A DNA stretch of 63,186 bases from a bacterium BMS3Abin14 (lineage in GTDB: Bacteria; BMS3Abin14), in the NCBI GenBank assembly GCA_002897695.1, contig BDTG01000013.1:1-63186 (forward strand), given 5' to 3'. The translations under genes and the position numbers were made by a program. Of the stretch, positions 16,427 through 25,098 are shown one piece after another (position 1 is the stretch's first letter; every line of letters starts with the position of its first letter). The notes under the pieces were generated by a model, which had not been told where the DNA came from, searched no databases, and was given only the letters and a program-made list of their open reading frames with translations.

Positions 16427-17460
16427 CGTCGGTCAACCTCCACCGCTGATGGGCCGGTCTCAACGGGGAAAGCCCCCTTAAACAACCAGTTCCCCTTGGC
16501 TGCCTCGACGACCCTCTCCGATTCCTCCATGGTTCCCCTGAGGCTACGCGCGGCGCCCGGAAATTCATCGGACGCTGCGGCGAGGTTATCCGCCGTCTTA
16601 CCCATGGAGATCAGAATACCCGGCATTTCACCGGAGGATTTTTTGACATCGTCCGCGATGACATCCAGCTTGTCCATGGTTTTTCCCGCCGATACCAGAA
16701 AACGGGAAGCCTCCCCGGAAATTTCAGGAAACTGTTTGGCTGTTACACGGATCTCCTCCACGAGGGGTATCGTCCTGTCCGAAAGCTCTTTCAGGGAGGC
16801 TGCCGCCTTCCCTGCCGCCTCCACCGTACGCACAAGCTTCTCGTACATCCTGTCGTCCTTAACCAGCCGCCCCAATGTACCCTGCCCCCTGGAAATGCCA
16901 CCCAGGAGATCGGATGCCGCCCGAAGACTTTCTCCCAGTGCCTGCCGGTCATCGGCAAGTTCCCCGGTTATCTTCCCCAGGTTGGTCAGAACCTCTTCCA
17001 GCCTGCGGCTCAGGGGGGTTATGCCCTCCAGGAGGGCGCTGAGAGACACGGGGGACTGGGTCCTCAGTAAAAGACCAGGCTGCAGGATCACCGCGTCCGA
17101 CGAGCCCATCGTGATCTCAACGCTCTTGTCGCCCAGGAGCCCGATAGAACCGATGGTTGCCATGGAATCTTCCGTGATCCTGCTCTGGTAGCGTTTTTGA
17201 ATCTGAAGGGTAGCTCTGACACCGCCTCCCCGGGTGAAGGAAAGGGAGTTCACGGTTCCTACCTCGACCCCGGCAAGGAACACCGGTGCGCCTACCTTAA
17301 GCCCGCCCACAGTTTCGAAAATCGCAAACAACCTGTACCTTTTTACAAAGACATTCTGACGGTTGGCAATGGTGAGCACCATGACAAGGGCGGCCAGGAG
17401 CCCCACCAGCACAAAGGATCCCACGGTCAATTCCATAAATGTCTTTCTCTTCATCGCCAT
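16423..17460 (-). CDS. mlaD: MCE/MlaD family lipid-transport protein
   Basis: One N-terminal membrane helix (about 12-32) is followed by an MCE domain (about 38-118; GLKVGAPVFLAGVEVGTVNSL). After it comes a long helical region (about 150-330) that would form the tube-like extension of longer MCE proteins. The 345-residue length is larger than E. coli MlaD (183) and typical for deltaproteobacterial versions. It probably binds phospholipids in the periplasm as a hexamer on the MlaE/MlaF complex encoded upstream. A 113-base gap to mlaF contains a palindromic repeat. Confidence 0.9.
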   Translation of the reverse strand: MAMKRKTFMELTVGSFVLVGLLAALVMVLTIANRQNVFVKRYRLFAIFETVGGLKVGAPVFLAGVEVGTVNSLSFTRGGGVRATLQIQKRYQSRITEDSMATIGSIGLLGDKSVEITMGSSDAVILQPGLLLRTQSPVSLSALLEGITPLSRRLEEVLTNLGKITGELADDRQALGESLRAASDLLGGISRGQGTLGRLVKDDRMYEKLVRTVEAAGKAAASLKELSDRTIPLVEEIRVTAKQFPEISGEASRFLVSAGKTMDKLDVIADDVKKSSGEMPGILISMGKTADNLAAASDEFPGAARSLRGTMEESERVVEAAKGNWLFKGAFPVETGPSAVEVDRR

Positions 17461-17573
17461 CTCCCGAATTCTCCGGACGCGGTCCGCAGCCTCTTGCCCC
17501 TCCCCTTCAACATGGGGCGGAAAGGGTCTTTACACCCCGTGGCTATCCTGGTTGAGGACTTTGCAAAAAGTCA
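17461..17573. other. mlaF-mlaD spacer
   Basis: This is the only real gap in the mla operon. It carries a Gly/Cys-rich-looking GC stretch and ends in the palindromic repeat at 17550-17579. The mlaD ribosome binding site region is ggagatggc at about 17457-17465 on the minus strand. Confidence 0.4.
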
Positions 17574-17579
17574 TCAACC
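17550..17579 (-). repeat. Palindromic repeat overlapping the mlaF stop codon
   Basis: GGTTGA.GACTTT and AAAAGTC.TCAACC form an almost perfect hairpin around GC. The mlaF TGA (17574-17576) lies inside the repeat. The same palindrome is at 57758-57785. Confidence 0.75.
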
Positions 17580-18326
17580 GTAAAGAAACAACTGGATCTG
17601 TCCTAAATGTGTGGCTCTGAACTCATCCGGCGTACCGGCCATGAGTACCTTCCCGTCCTCCAGCATGGCCATTCGGTCAGCAATATGGAAGGCCGAACGG
17701 ATATCGTGGGTAACGACAAGGGACGAATTTCCTCCCTGCCGATTCAGGTTCTTGATGAGTTGCGATATCGAATCGGATGTTACCGGATCCAGCCCTGCCG
17801 TGGGCTCATCGAAAAGCACGATGCTCGGCCCAAGCGCCAAAGTGCGGGCAAGGCTGACCCTTTTCTGCATTCCTCCGCTGAGTTCCGAGGGATATTTTCT
17901 ATCCTCGCCCTCAAGATCAACCAGCCTTAACAGTTCCATGGCACATTTGAGGGCCCTCTTCTCCCCCGAAGCGGTGTGCTGCAGGATGGGGAAGGAAATG
18001 TTTTCGGCTACGGTCAGGGAATCGAACAGAGCCCCGCCCTGAAAAAGAAATCCGACCTTGAGGCGGAGGGCCTTCCACTCCCTCTCTGTCTCAAAGGAGG
18101 TCACTTCCATTCCGTCCACGGTAATCGTGCCCGAATCGGGGATCATCAATCCAATGATACATTGAAGAAGCACCGATTTGCCGCTCCCGCTTCTTCCCAT
18201 GATGACCATGGTTTCGCCCGCGCCAACAGAAAGATTGATGCCGCGAAGCACCTCCTTGCCATCCAGTGTCTTCCAGACATCCCTGATCTCTATGACGGTT
18301 CCTTGGTATTCCGTGATGGCGTTCAC
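17574..18326 (-). CDS. mlaF: MlaF-type ABC transporter ATP-binding protein
   Basis: The 250-residue ATPase has Walker A GRSGSGKS at 44-51, the signature LSGGMQKRVSLAR, Walker B IVLFDEPTAGLDP and an H-loop in VVTHDI. The DEPTAGLDPVTS wording and its partners identify it as the Mla/Ttg2A branch that powers phospholipid movement between the membranes. It follows mlaE with one base between them. Its stop codon is inside a palindromic repeat (17550-17579). Confidence 0.93.
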   Translation of the reverse strand: MNAITEYQGTVIEIRDVWKTLDGKEVLRGINLSVGAGETMVIMGRSGSGKSVLLQCIIGLMIPDSGTITVDGMEVTSFETEREWKALRLKVGFLFQGGALFDSLTVAENISFPILQHTASGEKRALKCAMELLRLVDLEGEDRKYPSELSGGMQKRVSLARTLALGPSIVLFDEPTAGLDPVTSDSISQLIKNLNRQGGNSSLVVTHDIRSAFHIADRMAMLEDGKVLMAGTPDEFRATHLGQIQLFLYG

Positions 18327-18327
18327 C

Positions 18328-19149
18328 TCAGTCCGGGAAGATAGCCAGAAGAAGCCTGGTCATGTAGACGTCCGACAGGAGGATGAGAAGGGAAGCCAGG
18401 ACAACCGCTGCCGTTGTGGACCTACCCACGCCCTCGGTCCCCCCGCGGGCGTTGAACCCCTCGTTGCATGCCACTGTCCCTATGATCAGGCCGAAAACAG
18501 CCGCTTTGATCAGGCCCGGAGCCACGTCCGTAATAGCTATGTAATCAAGGGTCTTATAGTAGTAGGTACTGTAATTGATCCCACCCTGCGTGACGGCTAC
18601 GACGAGGCCGCCCGTAATCCCGAGGATGTCCGCCATGGCGGTGAGAAGCGGCAGAACCAGGACACAGGCGGCGATCCGGGTTGCGGCCAGGTAGCGCTGG
18701 GGGTTCACAGCGAGTACTTTAAGGGCATCGACCTGCCGGGTTACGATCATGGATCCGAGTTCCGCGCTGATCCCGGAGCCTGACCTCCCGGCCACTAACA
18801 GCGCGGTAATAACGGGCGAAAGCTCCTTGACGACGGACAGCCCGACCACCGCTGCCACGTACTGGCCTGCGCCGAACTGGCCAAGAATATCAATCGTCTG
18901 CATGCACAAAACGGCCCCCGTCGAGATACCCGCCAGGCCGACGAGCGGCAGGGATCGCACCCCGATGGAGTGCATCTGTTTGATCGTCTCGACGAGGTAA
19001 ACCGGCCGGGTGAACATCATACCCAGTGATCCGACACCGAACACGACCAGGCCGCCGAGATAATGGACGCATCCAAGCAGCAGGTTTCCCAGCCGCCTCA
19101 GTATCGGAAACATCCACATTCCCCTGCCGGCCGACACGTTCCGAATCAT
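18328..19149 (-). CDS. mlaE: MlaE-type ABC transporter permease
   Basis: The 273-residue membrane protein has an N-terminal amphipathic region and five or so helices. It carries the MlaE-family blocks LVGLAGISTGAVLCMQTIDILGQFG, VVKELSPVITALLVAGRSGSGISAELG and VTRQVDALKVLAVNP. The start ATG directly abuts the aroF stop codon. It forms the inner-membrane core of the lipid transporter with MlaF and MlaD. The closest alternative label would be ttg2B. Confidence 0.93.
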   Translation of the reverse strand: MIRNVSAGRGMWMFPILRRLGNLLLGCVHYLGGLVVFGVGSLGMMFTRPVYLVETIKQMHSIGVRSLPLVGLAGISTGAVLCMQTIDILGQFGAGQYVAAVVGLSVVKELSPVITALLVAGRSGSGISAELGSMIVTRQVDALKVLAVNPQRYLAATRIAACVLVLPLLTAMADILGITGGLVVAVTQGGINYSTYYYKTLDYIAITDVAPGLIKAAVFGLIIGTVACNEGFNARGGTEGVGRSTTAAVVLASLLILLSDVYMTRLLLAIFPD

Positions 19150-20181
19150 TCAGATTGTCCTTCCGGCGGCCTCCGCGAACAGCTCCAACCTCCTCATAAG
19201 ATCCTGGAAGGTGTCCGGTTTTAATGATTGCGGCCCGTCACACATGGCAACCTCAGGTTTGGGGTGGACCTCCACCATGAGCCCGTCGGCTCCGGCCGCC
19301 ACCGCCGCGAAGGAGAGCGGCTTGACATACTGCCAGTGCCCGGTCGCGTGGGACGGGTCGACTATTATCGGCAGATGGGTCTTTTCCAGGAGGACCGGGA
19401 CCGCGCTGATGTCAAGAGTGTTGCGTGTCGCGGTCTCGAATGTCCGGATCCCGCGTTCACAGAGGACCACATTGGGATTGCCCGCCGACAGGATATATTC
19501 CGCAGACATGAGGAACTCATCGATCGTGGTCATCATCCCCCTCTTGAGCAGGATGGGGTTTTCGATGTGGCCAAGTTTCTTTAACAGGGCGAAATTCTGG
19601 ACATTCCTGGCGCCCACCTGGAGCATGTCGCAATATCCCGCCACAAGGTCCACATCCTCCGGGTTGACCACTTCTGTGACCACGGGCATCCCGACTTCCT
19701 CCCTGGCTTCGGCCAACAGCTTTAACCCCTCTTCCTCCAATCCCTGAAAGCTGTAGGGTGAGGTCCTGGGCTTGAACGCCCCGCCTCTGAGGATGGCGCC
19801 GCCGGCAGCCTTGACCGCCCGTGCCGTTTCCAGAAGAGATTCCCTGCTCTCAACACTGCACGGGCCGGCAATGACCGTGATCCTTTGCCCGCCGAATGCC
19901 ACGCCCGGCGCGATCTCGATAACGGATCGCTCCCCAACCCCTTCGGCCTTTACCTGGATGCTCGCCAGCTTGTACGGCTGGAGGATGGGAACGACTTTTT
20001 CAACCCCGGGTATGGCATCCAGATACTGAAGCCGCGCCTTTTCCCTCTCGTCGCCAATGGCGCCGATGACGTTTCTCTGCTCCCCGCGTATCAGGTGAGT
20101 CGTATAGCCCAACTCCCTGATCCTGTTCAGAACCTCTTCGAGCTGTTCGTCCGAGGCGCCTTCCCTCATTACGATAATCAT
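19150..20181 (-). CDS. aroF: 3-deoxy-7-phosphoheptulonate synthase (DAHP synthase)
   Basis: This enzyme starts the shikimate pathway by condensing phosphoenolpyruvate and erythrose 4-phosphate. The N-terminal 70 residues ([18 protein letters not shown]) form the ferredoxin-like regulatory domain found in Thermotoga/Bacillus-type I-beta enzymes. The barrel follows with [25 protein letters not shown] and [12 protein letters not shown]-type motifs, and [13 protein letters not shown] near the metal site. The length (343) is normal. It shares a transcript with the mla genes, with no gap to mlaE. Erythrose 4-phosphate could come from the transketolase at 46.7 kb. Confidence 0.95.
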   Translation of the reverse strand: MIIVMREGASDEQLEEVLNRIRELGYTTHLIRGEQRNVIGAIGDEREKARLQYLDAIPGVEKVVPILQPYKLASIQVKAEGVGERSVIEIAPGVAFGGQRITVIAGPCSVESRESLLETARAVKAAGGAILRGGAFKPRTSPYSFQGLEEEGLKLLAEAREEVGMPVVTEVVNPEDVDLVAGYCDMLQVGARNVQNFALLKKLGHIENPILLKRGMMTTIDEFLMSAEYILSAGNPNVVLCERGIRTFETATRNTLDISAVPVLLEKTHLPIIVDPSHATGHWQYVKPLSFAAVAAGADGLMVEVHPKPEVAMCDGPQSLKPDTFQDLMRRLELFAEAAGRTI

Positions 20182-20306
20182 CCTCTACATCTCCTTTATT
20201 CTACGGTCTTTCGACCTTCCTTCGTCATGGTCACAAAAAGCCCACCTGTCCGGGTGCGACGCACAGGCAGATTAATGGATTTTAACTCCACGAAAAGCGG
20301 CAACTA

Positions 20307-21704
20307 TCATTTTCTGGACACTTCCAGCACCGACCGGGCAGCGGTCATATCCACCACCGGGACCTCGATTGCGCCCTCGCCAAGCAGGGTGTCGGCAAGT
20401 TCCTGGGAAAGGGAACGATAACGAAGAACAGCATCGATAACCAGTTCGCCCTTTTTGAACCTGGGAGGAACGAGGAAAGCGTAATCGCTGACGTCCGATC
20501 CCTTTGGGGGGATTGTCCGGACATAGGAGAAGTGAGATATGGCCCATGGCTTATAGGTGACGTTCCCATCCTTATCGACAGCCACCGCGTGAAAAATATT
20601 GGCATCCGGATCGATATCACCCTTTTCATCCACTGCGCCTGAACGGTAAAGCACGTTACCCTTCGGGTCCTTGACCGTTATGTCGAGCCACATCTGCCGA
20701 ACCTCGGTGAGGCTCGTGGGCAGGTTGTGGCCCGCCCCCACGTTGAACACCTCGACTGTGAACCGTGCGACCTTTCCCGACACAGCCTTATCGGGGAGGT
20801 GGATACTGATTGTTGCGGCCGATTTCAGCCTGCTCCTGGCGATGGCGGCATGCCTGTCCGCTCCGAGGATTGCTGTTACGGTAAAGTTTCCTCCGACGAA
20901 TTCATGGGTATAGACGTTGTCTCGCATAGGACCTAGAGGAGAAGCCTTCCCGGGATTCATCGGTTTTGTCATCGTCGCCGCCACCTCTATTGCCTTTTCC
21001 ACCGGCATCATGTGGCAGTCCTGGCAAACGATTCCGGCCCTGGCGTAAACCGACAACCGCCATTCCTCATAGGTCCGCTCCAACGGAAAATCAGTGGAGG
21101 GATGAAAGACGTTATGACAGGAGCCGCAGAACTCCGCAGATGTGTGCAGTTGGGAATACGCGGTGTCATGCCCTGGAGAATCGGAATCCTTGTATGGACC
21201 TCTCTTTACGTCGCCGGGATCCATGAGTATGGCGGCGTTGTGAGGCTGCATGAGAGCCGTTTTCTTCCAGGTCAGCTCTGCGATCGTGTGGCAGAAGTCG
21301 CACTGGACACCCCTCGACGCGATGGTTCCGGCGGTAAAAACGCCCTTTTCAGCGTCCAGGACCACCTCCTCCCCCACTGTTCCTATGGGAGTGTGACACC
21401 CCGCGCAGAGGTTGCGAATAGCACCGTTCGTCTCCCTGTCGCCCATTACCCACATGGCCTGAAAGACAGGATCTTTCAGGGCATTTGAATGCATTGACCC
21501 GTTCCACTGTCTATAGATCTCTCCGTGACAGACCTTGCAGCGGCTTGGGTTCTCATATTCCGATGAACTTACCGGTCCGCCGGTTTTCGTGTTGAGAAGG
21601 GAGGGCAAGAAGGGGTATTTTTCACTTTCCGATGCCCGGCCCGGTCCAGGGAACGCAAAAACTAGCATCAGGGGAATCACGACTAAAAGGTTTCTCTTCC
21701 TCAT
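20307..21704 (-). CDS. Pentahaem c-type cytochrome with C-terminal beta-domain
   Basis: A signal peptide (about 1-24, ending GPGRA) leads into a haem domain with five CxxCH motifs: CKVCH, CAGCH, CDFCH, CGSCH and CQDCH. They are spread over residues about 55-230 in the style of cytochrome c554-like proteins. Residues about 280-440 are a beta-sandwich-like domain containing NVGAGHNLPTSLTEVRQMW, whose histidine may act as a distal haem ligand. It is periplasmic. It is transcribed away from a radical SAM gene, and another small cytochrome lies beyond that. The redox substrate cannot be told from sequence. Confidence 0.88.
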   Translation of the reverse strand: MRKRNLLVVIPLMLVFAFPGPGRASESEKYPFLPSLLNTKTGGPVSSSEYENPSRCKVCHGEIYRQWNGSMHSNALKDPVFQAMWVMGDRETNGAIRNLCAGCHTPIGTVGEEVVLDAEKGVFTAGTIASRGVQCDFCHTIAELTWKKTALMQPHNAAILMDPGDVKRGPYKDSDSPGHDTAYSQLHTSAEFCGSCHNVFHPSTDFPLERTYEEWRLSVYARAGIVCQDCHMMPVEKAIEVAATMTKPMNPGKASPLGPMRDNVYTHEFVGGNFTVTAILGADRHAAIARSRLKSAATISIHLPDKAVSGKVARFTVEVFNVGAGHNLPTSLTEVRQMWLDITVKDPKGNVLYRSGAVDEKGDIDPDANIFHAVAVDKDGNVTYKPWAISHFSYVRTIPPKGSDVSDYAFLVPPRFKKGELVIDAVLRYRSLSQELADTLLGEGAIEVPVVDMTAARSVLEVSRK

Positions 21705-21826
21705 ATCTGCCTCCTTCTACCGCACCTGGTCCATATCCCGTTTGGTGAACTCTTCGCACTTCCTTATAGAGTGGGAGTATAACAACAAAGTTCAGTGTTT
21801 CCAAAAAAAATGGTAAAGGATAAAGC

Positions 21827-23107
21827 ATGATGGACGATCTCTCATCCCTGCCCATGATGGTCGTTGCCGATGCTGACGGAGAGGTGTTTGAGCACCCCAA
21901 TCTCAGGATGATGGGAGCGTCAGGGAGATTTCACCGGCCGCCCATGCCTGAGGAGATCGTCCCGATGCCCTATGGCGCCGATCTGTATGTCCTGCCCGAC
22001 CGACACCCGGTGGGAATTGACCCTGCAACAGGCCGTACGGAGATCGTGCATTCCTTTGAGGGCCGACCGGTCTTCGCCGTTTCCGCTTTTTTGCCGCCGG
22101 CCTATACTTCCCTGCTGTGGAGCGCTTTCATCAGGGATCACGGCGCCCCGCACCTGCCACTGTACGCCTACACCTGTCTCGGCTGGAGGGAAGGATCGTT
22201 CGTCGCAGCCGGCGTACGGGTGGACCCCGACCCCCGCCAGGATCTCCACAACTTCCCGGAAGGGGAGCCGGAAAATCGAAGCGCGCGGAAGGCTGTGCTG
22301 AAATACCCCCAAAATCGTCTGATCAAGCACCTGGCGCACTGCTGTATTACCTACAGGTGCCCTGCGGCCCGCAACCTTTTCCTCGGCAGGTACGAGGCCC
22401 CGCTTCCCACCTCCAGAACGTGCAACGCCGCATGCGTCGGGTGCATTTCACTTCAGGACGGGACATGCGTCCCCTCGACCCAGGACCGGATCTCCTTCTC
22501 CCCCACCCCCGAGGAGGTGGCCGAGGTGGCCGTGGGTCACCTGGATAAGGTCCCCGACGGGGTGGTGAGTTTCGGACAGGGATGCGAGGGGGAGCCTCTC
22601 ACCGAGGGAGATCTGCTGCATGCGGCCATCAAGATGATCCGGGAAAGGACAACGGCCGGAACGATCAACCTCAACACCAACGGCAGCCGGCCGGATATCC
22701 TCAAGAGGCTTTTCGCAGCCGGGCTGGACAGTGTGCGGATCAGCCTTAACAGCGCCAGGAGGGAGCTTTACAACCGCTATTTCAGACCGTCAGGCTACAC
22801 CTTTGAAGATGTGATCCGAAGCATGGCGCTTGGAAACGACATGGGAAAGTTCGTCTCCGTCAACTATTTCGTGTTCCCGGGCCTGACGGATGAACCTGCC
22901 GAAGCCGACGCATTTGAAAAAATCCTGAAAAAAACAGGCATCCATATGATCCAGTGGAGAAACCTGAACATCGATCCCGACATGTACATGGACTCGCTGG
23001 ATTGGGACGGGACTAAAGATGCAATGGGGATAAAACCTCTTATAAAAAGGATCCACAAACGATTCCCGATGGTTCGGTTCGGCTACTTCAATCCGGCCCT
23101 GGGATGA
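21827..23107 (+). CDS. Radical SAM protein of unknown specificity
   Basis: The 426-residue protein has a roughly 190-residue N-terminal part that I do not recognise, with several cysteines (HCCITYRC at 171-178). A radical SAM core follows, with the cluster motif CNAACVGC at 199-206. After it come the GGE-like SFGQGCEGEP, INLNTNGSRP and VRISLNSARRELYNRYF segments, all typical of SAM barrels. The CxxxCxxC is canonical. There is no SPASM domain; the C-terminus ends shortly after the barrel. It is divergent from the pentahaem cytochrome gene and convergent with a dihaem cytochrome. The ribosome binding site is AAAGGA. Confidence 0.85.
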   Translation: MMDDLSSLPMMVVADADGEVFEHPNLRMMGASGRFHRPPMPEEIVPMPYGADLYVLPDRHPVGIDPATGRTEIVHSFEGRPVFAVSAFLPPAYTSLLWSAFIRDHGAPHLPLYAYTCLGWREGSFVAAGVRVDPDPRQDLHNFPEGEPENRSARKAVLKYPQNRLIKHLAHCCITYRCPAARNLFLGRYEAPLPTSRTCNAACVGCISLQDGTCVPSTQDRISFSPTPEEVAEVAVGHLDKVPDGVVSFGQGCEGEPLTEGDLLHAAIKMIRERTTAGTINLNTNGSRPDILKRLFAAGLDSVRISLNSARRELYNRYFRPSGYTFEDVIRSMALGNDMGKFVSVNYFVFPGLTDEPAEADAFEKILKKTGIHMIQWRNLNIDPDMYMDSLDWDGTKDAMGIKPLIKRIHKRFPMVRFGYFNPALG

Positions 23108-23112
23108 TGACT

Positions 23113-23355
23113 TTATTTTGCGTGCTTATGGCACTCGACACAAACAATCTTTGGAGGATGTTTTTGCCCCAGGGGTTCATCACCTCCGGGGGAGTGGCAG
23201 GGTGTGCACTCCCGGTCTGCGCTCAAGGAACGATGTATCCCGTCCGCGGGCATTAACGGTGGTTTTTTGGACGACAGGATGAACAGGGCCACCAGAACGG
23301 CGGCTACGAAAACAACATAGATCAGGATATCCTTGAAAGCAGCACGTTTTTTCAT
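23113..23355 (-). CDS. Membrane-anchored small dihaem cytochrome c
   Basis: An N-terminal membrane anchor (about 8-28) precedes a short periplasmic tail with CTPCH and CVECH haem motifs. The 80-residue layout is that of the protein at 1591-1854: KK-rich start, single helix, two haems and a His/Lys-rich end. It converges with the radical SAM gene, five bases away. It is probably an electron carrier; there is no enzyme partner next to it apart from the pentahaem cytochrome two genes away. Confidence 0.85.
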   Translation of the reverse strand: MKKRAAFKDILIYVVFVAAVLVALFILSSKKPPLMPADGIHRSLSADRECTPCHSPGGDEPLGQKHPPKIVCVECHKHAK

Positions 23356-23688
23356 GCACCATCCCCCCCGATTCTTAAGCCAGGCCGGAGGCTAACCCCG
23401 TCCATCGCCTGATGTCAACGGAATAAACACGGAATAAACCCCGCTTTCGGGACCACCCCATAAACAAAAAGTCCACAATAACCGTAAAGAAATAAAAACT
23501 CTTTAGTTTCCCAATCTTTACATAATACAAAACACTGTTCTAAGAATAACATTGAGGATAATAAAGTGATCGCAAAAGGTCCATCAGGCGGGATATTCGG
23601 GGCGCTCCCCCGCCTCACATTCGGTTGGAGCCGGAAACGGTCCGGATCCGCCCAGGGGATGGAGAGAACCTTTCAAAAGGAGGGAACA
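23356..23688. other. Intergenic region upstream of tctC
   Basis: No gene is supported. The part from about 23460 to 23570 is AT-rich and would suit promoters for the divergent cytochrome and tctC. A frame running in from 23566 to the tctC start is a GC-rich leader without signal-peptide character. A strong AAGGAGG lies just before 23689. Confidence 0.45.
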
Positions 23689-24666
23689 ATGAGTGGAAAG
23701 TGGATGAGAACATTGGCTGTAGCGACTGTCCTGCTTCTTGCGGCAGCCGCTCCCACATTGGCCTTTACCCCGGCCAGAGTAACATGTATCGCGCCGGCCA
23801 ATCCAGGCGGAGGATGGGACTTTTCATGTCGGTCTGGAGCCAGAGCCCTGTTTGATCTCGGCTTCACAAGCAAACCCATCAAGGTAGTTAACATGCCTGG
23901 CGGAGGAGGAGGAGTAGCCTTCGCCCATGTAGTGACCGAACTGAAGGGCGACAATAATGTCCTCGTGGCCGCAAGCAGGTCGACCACGACCCGTCTTGCA
24001 CAGGGCCAGTACACCAAGTTCACCATGAATGATGTCCGATGGCTGGCTGCCAACGGGGCGGATTACGGAGTCATTTCCGTCAAGGCGGACGCCCCATGGC
24101 AGAACCTGAAAGAGCTGATGGCAGCGTGGAAAAAAGATCCAGGCAAGATCGCCGTGGGTGGCGGCAGCGCCGTGGGCGGACAGGACCACATGAAGGTCAT
24201 GCTCCTCGCCAAGGCCGCCGGCATCGAACCGAAGAAAATCAAGTACGTCAACTTTAACGGCGGGGGCGAAGCCATGGTTTCTCTTCTCGGCGGATTCGTC
24301 CAGGTCTTTCCCGGCGACATCTCCGAGGTCATGGGGCAACTCGAGGCGGGCAAGATCAGAGTACTCGCGGTTTTGGGCGAACACCGCCTGCCGGGCAACC
24401 TTGCTAATATCCCCACCGCCGTCGAACAGGGCTACAATGCCACGTGGGTAGTCTGGAGGGGATTCTACATGCCCCCCGGAACATCGGACGATGCCTATAA
24501 TTACTGGCTGAACGCCCTGACAAAGATGGAGAAATCAGATGAATGGGCCAAGATGCGTAAGCAGAACGGCCTGGCTCCTTTCTACAGGGGGGGCAAAGAT
24601 TTCGAGAAATTCGTCAAAGACCAGATTCATGAGATCCAGGGATTGACAAAGGAGCTTGGTCTGTGA
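23689..24666 (+). CDS. tctC: TctC-type tricarboxylate transporter substrate-binding protein
   Basis: This periplasmic receptor belongs to a tripartite tricarboxylate transporter. It has 325 residues with a signal peptide ending around LAFTPA. The Bug/TctC hallmarks are visible: CIAPANPGGGWDF, VVNMPGGGGGVAFAHV and KIAVGGGSAVGGQDH in the ligand loop. The start at 23689 was chosen for its AAGGAGGG ribosome binding site and the immediate signal peptide; an upstream in-frame start is rejected. It overlaps tctB by four bases. The ligand could be citrate or another carboxylate. Confidence 0.9.
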   Translation: MSGKWMRTLAVATVLLLAAAAPTLAFTPARVTCIAPANPGGGWDFSCRSGARALFDLGFTSKPIKVVNMPGGGGGVAFAHVVTELKGDNNVLVAASRSTTTRLAQGQYTKFTMNDVRWLAANGADYGVISVKADAPWQNLKELMAAWKKDPGKIAVGGGSAVGGQDHMKVMLLAKAAGIEPKKIKYVNFNGGGEAMVSLLGGFVQVFPGDISEVMGQLEAGKIRVLAVLGEHRLPGNLANIPTAVEQGYNATWVVWRGFYMPPGTSDDAYNYWLNALTKMEKSDEWAKMRKQNGLAPFYRGGKDFEKFVKDQIHEIQGLTKELGL

Positions 24667-25097
24667 CAGACCGCATTACGGGAGGCCTGCTGCTACTCAT
24701 CACCCTTGGGTATGCATACATGGGCTATCACTTCAAGGTGGGGTTCATGGCGGACCCCATCGGTCCCAAGGCGTTTCCTCTCCTCATCACCGGCCTCCTT
24801 TTTCTATTCATTCTGTACATCCTGATCAGGCCAGACCCCGAGCCCCAGTGGCCCGGCCTCAAAATCTGGCTGAACATGGCCTTGGTCCTGTTCAGCCTGG
24901 TCATCTATGCCTACGCCCTCGTACCCCTGGGGTTCATCGCGACCACCACGCTGGAAGTAACCATCCTGGCCGTCATATTCAAGGGGCAACTCTGAAAAGG
25001 GATTATCGCCTCCCTGGTCCTGAGCCTTACACTTTACGCTGGGTTCGTGTTCCTGCTGGACATTCCCTTGCCTGTCGGCAAAATCTTCGGGGGCTAA
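24663..25097 (+). pseudogene. tctB: TctB subunit interrupted by an in-frame TGA
   Basis: TctB is the small four-helix membrane subunit of the transporter. The first 110 codons encode the expected helices (ITGGLLLLITLGYAYMGY, then FPLLITGLLFLFILYIL). A TGA stop is met at 24993-24995. The same frame then continues for 33 more codons with the typical last TctB helix and tail (SLVLSLTLYAGFVFLLDIPL, PVGK) and stops with TAA at 25095-25097, just before tctA. Family members usually have tryptophan or another bulky residue near the interrupted position, so TGG to TGA is the simplest change. It may be a true mutation or a sequence error. Confidence 0.8.
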
Positions 25098-25098
25098 A

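Noticed and set aside
24993-24995. TGA in tctB as selenocysteine
   Set aside because: TctB is not a redox protein, no SECIS-like hairpin was evident just downstream, and a Trp-to-stop change explains it more simply.
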